Below, one piece after another: positions 62,501 to 64,000 of a stretch of DNA of 64,000 nucleotides. The notes below the pieces were generated by a model. That model was not told the origin of the DNA and did not search any database. It saw only the letters and a program-made list of their open reading frames with translations. Both the position numbers and the translations under genes were made by a program. Within the stretch, counting starts at the first letter, position 1; the number at the start of each line of letters is the position of its first letter. Origin of the DNA: Sipunculus nudus (Eukaryota > Annelida > Sipuncula > Golfingiida > Sipunculidae); the NCBI GenBank assembly GCA_026874595.1, contig CM049314.1, forward strand, positions 38,175,229 through 38,239,228, in the 5' to 3' direction.

Positions 62501-64000
62501 GTGTCTCACCTTAGTCACGTGCCGGACGGTATCCCAATGGACATTGCGGCACTTATACCCTGCAGCGCCATCACCGGATACAGCGCGGTCATGAAAATAA
62601 AGCCAGTGATTGAGAAATTCAGCAAGTTCATGGGCAAGTATGCTTTCATACGATATTTAGCCCTATCCCAACAGTTATTCATTTGTTAAAAGTCCTTGTG
62701 GAGGACTGGTAAGAGTGTCTGGCCACTACCGTGCACATTGAAAGAATTATCTAAAAATAAATGGGGAAATTTGCGGAGTGCTAGCCTTCTGCTTCGAGAT
62801 TTCCTAAGCATTTGCAGGTATATCGATCGATAGAACAATAGAGAACACACACACGCAGAGAGAGAGAGAGAGAGAGAGAGAGCCAGTCTCTCCGATATGA
62901 ACAAATGGCATACTCCTGTGTTAAATTGACTGGCAAAACATTAGATGAATGCAGACAGTAAGGTAACAAAATGACATAAAATAAAGTTTCATTTGTATGA
63001 TTAGTCATGATTACGCATACTTCGATAGAATGCGAATGCCTCCAAATCCGGAATTGTTCATTCAAACTTATTTTACTTTAAAATTAATATACAATGAATG
63101 TAGTTTTAATAGGTTCTATGTATTCAGATGAGGTTGCCCTCCTGATCGTTGGGGCCGGCGGTGTGGGTCTGTGGGGGATCCAGGTTGCTAAGGCTGTAAT
63201 GCCTAAAAACTCTAAAATCTTTGTAGCAGAAATGGCGGTAGGTGGTCTTTTGACAACATCTGTTATCCTTCTTTAGAAAAAAAATGAATAAGTATTTTAA
63301 ATCTTTAAAAGTATCAACATTGTGACGTAAGGCTAATTTGAACCCCATGTTTGTGAGCGACGATGTCTTTAAGAATGAAGTTACCTGAGTAAAAACTTCA
63401 GTTTTTACCGTAAATGGACCTGATAAAAAGAATGCAGAGAACTCTAAGTAATCAACTGAGAACAAAATTTAAAACAAAATAGAATAACTTTAAAAAAATA
63501 CTATTTAACATTTACGTTTCTGCTTCATGAATTCAAAAAAAGTAATGAATTTTTAAATTGGGACCGACCATTATACATTGATAAGATATTTCACTTGTTT
63601 GTATATCTTCATGTCAAAGGAGTCCAAGTTCCAAGCCGCTCTCGATGCTGGAGCTGATGAGGTCATTCTTTGGAACCCTAAAGGTGATCATCTCTATATA
63701 AAGATTGGTAGATATGTAAAGGAGTTTCGCAGGTTTTTTTCAACGCCTTGACTCATAATAAGGAAAATAACGCATTGTACGAGATTCATAGACCTTGTAA
63801 AAAATTGTACGAATAAAAATAAATTAGATATGTAACGTTTTGTATGATTAAATAATGTTATTTAAATCTGGCCACTTTTACAAAATTAATTACTCCTTCA
63901 AACAGCTACCAACCAGGAGAAAATTGCCTTCACTAAGGCCGCAATACCTGAAGGGTTGTCTGCTGTGGTGGACTTCGTTGCAAGCAATGGCTCGGTTCAA
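59217..64000 (+). CDS. Zinc-type alcohol dehydrogenase copy 3 (MDR family), intact, runs off the right edge
   Basis: NAD(P)-dependent zinc alcohol dehydrogenase of the medium-chain family. Exons: 59217-59321, 60281-60392, 60760-60810, 61835-61976, 62473-62633, 63128-63237, 63620-63683, 63906-64000 (continues). All phases agree and there is no stop. The 840 nt visible give 280 residues; adding copy 1 exon lengths predicts about 373, normal for the family. Motifs: catalytic-zinc G-V-C-H-S-D (Cys42), G-H-E at 73-75, structural-zinc C-x2-C-x2-C-x7-C (108, 111, 114, 122), Rossmann G-A-G-G-V-G at 199-204. No targeting peptide is obvious (MPGRNKRLELQEYEK), so cytosol is likely. Substrate unknown. 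The intron after exon 5 is GC-AG. The only member of the tandem trio that looks functional. Confidence 0.88.
59442..59501. repeat. (TA)n microsatellite in ADH intron 1
   Basis: About 30 TA repeats 120 bp past the exon 1 donor. Confidence 0.9.
60281..60392 (+). CDS. ADH copy 3 exon 2 (catalytic zinc Cys)
   Basis: Acceptor CCTTCCATAG, then IHYSGVCHSDLHNLYG; leaves in phase 1 at TTAG|GTAACA. Confidence 0.9.
60760..60810 (+). CDS. ADH copy 3 exon 3 (GHE motif)
   Basis: Short 51-nt exon, phase 1 to 1: GHEIAGEIYELGSNIDK. Too short for ORF finders; recognised by motif and phase. Confidence 0.88.
61835..61976 (+). CDS. ADH copy 3 exon 4 (structural zinc)
   Basis: Phase 1 to 2, DSCGFKIGDRVMIYSWAG then CGECRFCRGGENLHC; donor GGCGG|GTAAGC. 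Confidence 0.92.
62111..62180 (+). repeat. tRNA-like, probably SINE-derived, sequence in ADH intron 4
   Basis: GCATAGTCTAGAGGTAGAACG resembles an A-box/D-arm, and CTGGGTTCCAACATCGG a degenerate B-box/T-arm about 40 bp later. The stems are too poor for a tRNA gene. Confidence 0.4.
62473..62633 (+). CDS. ADH copy 3 exon 5, followed by GC donor
   Basis: Phase 2 to 1, FQEYVRVINVSHLSHVPDG and IPCSAITGYSAVMKIKP. It must end at ATGG|GCAAGT for the next exon to stay in frame; the GT three codons later would give an immediate stop. Confidence 0.88.
62862..62882. repeat. (AG)n microsatellite in ADH intron 5
   Basis: AG dinucleotide run after ACACACACGC; the homologous intron of copy 1 (about 28630) has only a short AGAGAG, so it expanded after duplication. 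Confidence 0.8.
63128..63237 (+). CDS. ADH copy 3 exon 6 (Rossmann fold)
   Basis: Phase 1 to 0, DEVALLIVGAGGVGLWGIQ, donor GCG|GTAGGT. Confidence 0.92.
63620..63683 (+). CDS. ADH copy 3 exon 7
   Basis: Phase 0 to 1, ESKFQAALDAGADEVILWN, the helix and strand after the cofactor loop. Absent from copies 1 and 2. Confidence 0.88.
63906..64000 (+). CDS. ADH copy 3 exon 8 (partial, window edge)
   Basis: Phase 1 start after CTTCAAACAG, matches exon 8 of copies 1 and 2 (TKAAIPEGLSAVVDFVASNG); cut by the end of the window. Confidence 0.9.

Noticed and set aside
1-64000. CRISPR arrays, operons, riboswitches or bacterial promoters
   Set aside because: The window is eukaryotic (spliced genes, retroelements); the only short regular repeats are microsatellites and LTRs.

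Overview
Eukaryotic nuclear DNA, AT-rich, with long (TA)n and homopolymer tracts, spliced genes and many retroelement remains. The best guess is a mollusc, probably a bivalve. Pointers are a dispersed repeat with the TTTAGCTCA...GTCCGTCGTCCGT signature that I associate with bivalve and gastropod genomes, tRNA-derived SINE-like pieces, and an intronless UDP-glucuronosyltransferase relic with a lophotrochozoan-like C-terminal tail. The species cannot be fixed from sequence alone.

Layout. 0.7-2.2 kb: 3' part of a decayed L1/Tx1-like non-LTR retrotransposon. 5.0-6.5 kb: UGT pseudogene with frameshifts and stops. 6.5-20.2 kb: gene-poor stretch with simple repeats. 20.5-26.1 kb (minus strand): a six-exon gene whose intron phases all agree, predicting a 621-residue type II membrane protein (cytoplasmic tail, TM helix, coiled coil, EGF, two FN3, C-terminal lectin-like jelly-roll). 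28.2-64.0 kb: a tandem family of three zinc-type alcohol dehydrogenase (MDR) genes on the plus strand. Copy 1 (28.2-31.2 kb) lacks exons 1-4, most likely part of exon 5, and exon 7, and has an in-frame TGA in its last exon. Copy 2 (37.9-40.4 kb) lacks exons 1-3 and 5-7, has lost zinc ligands and a splice donor, and carries a pogo-like transposon fragment in place of the missing exons. Copy 3 (59.2 kb to beyond the right edge) is intact in all eight visible exons.

Between copies 2 and 3 (42.4-55.1 kb) lies a degenerate 12.7-kb LTR retrotransposon. It has LTRs of about 0.82-0.84 kb, a tRNA-Pro-like primer binding site and a clear polypurine tract. Its pol order is protease, integrase, reverse transcriptase, RNase H, although the proteins are Ty3/Gypsy-like; this is the Gmr1-like arrangement. 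Its gag is split by a 6.1-kb L1/Tx1-like non-LTR element flanked by a 15-bp target-site duplication.

Flanking DNA is also duplicated: 33.96-37.4 kb matches 55.1-59.1 kb, and the 3' flank of copy 1 matches that of copy 2. The window therefore records tandem gene duplication followed by unequal decay and transposon insertion. The only genes that look functional are the minus-strand membrane protein and ADH copy 3.
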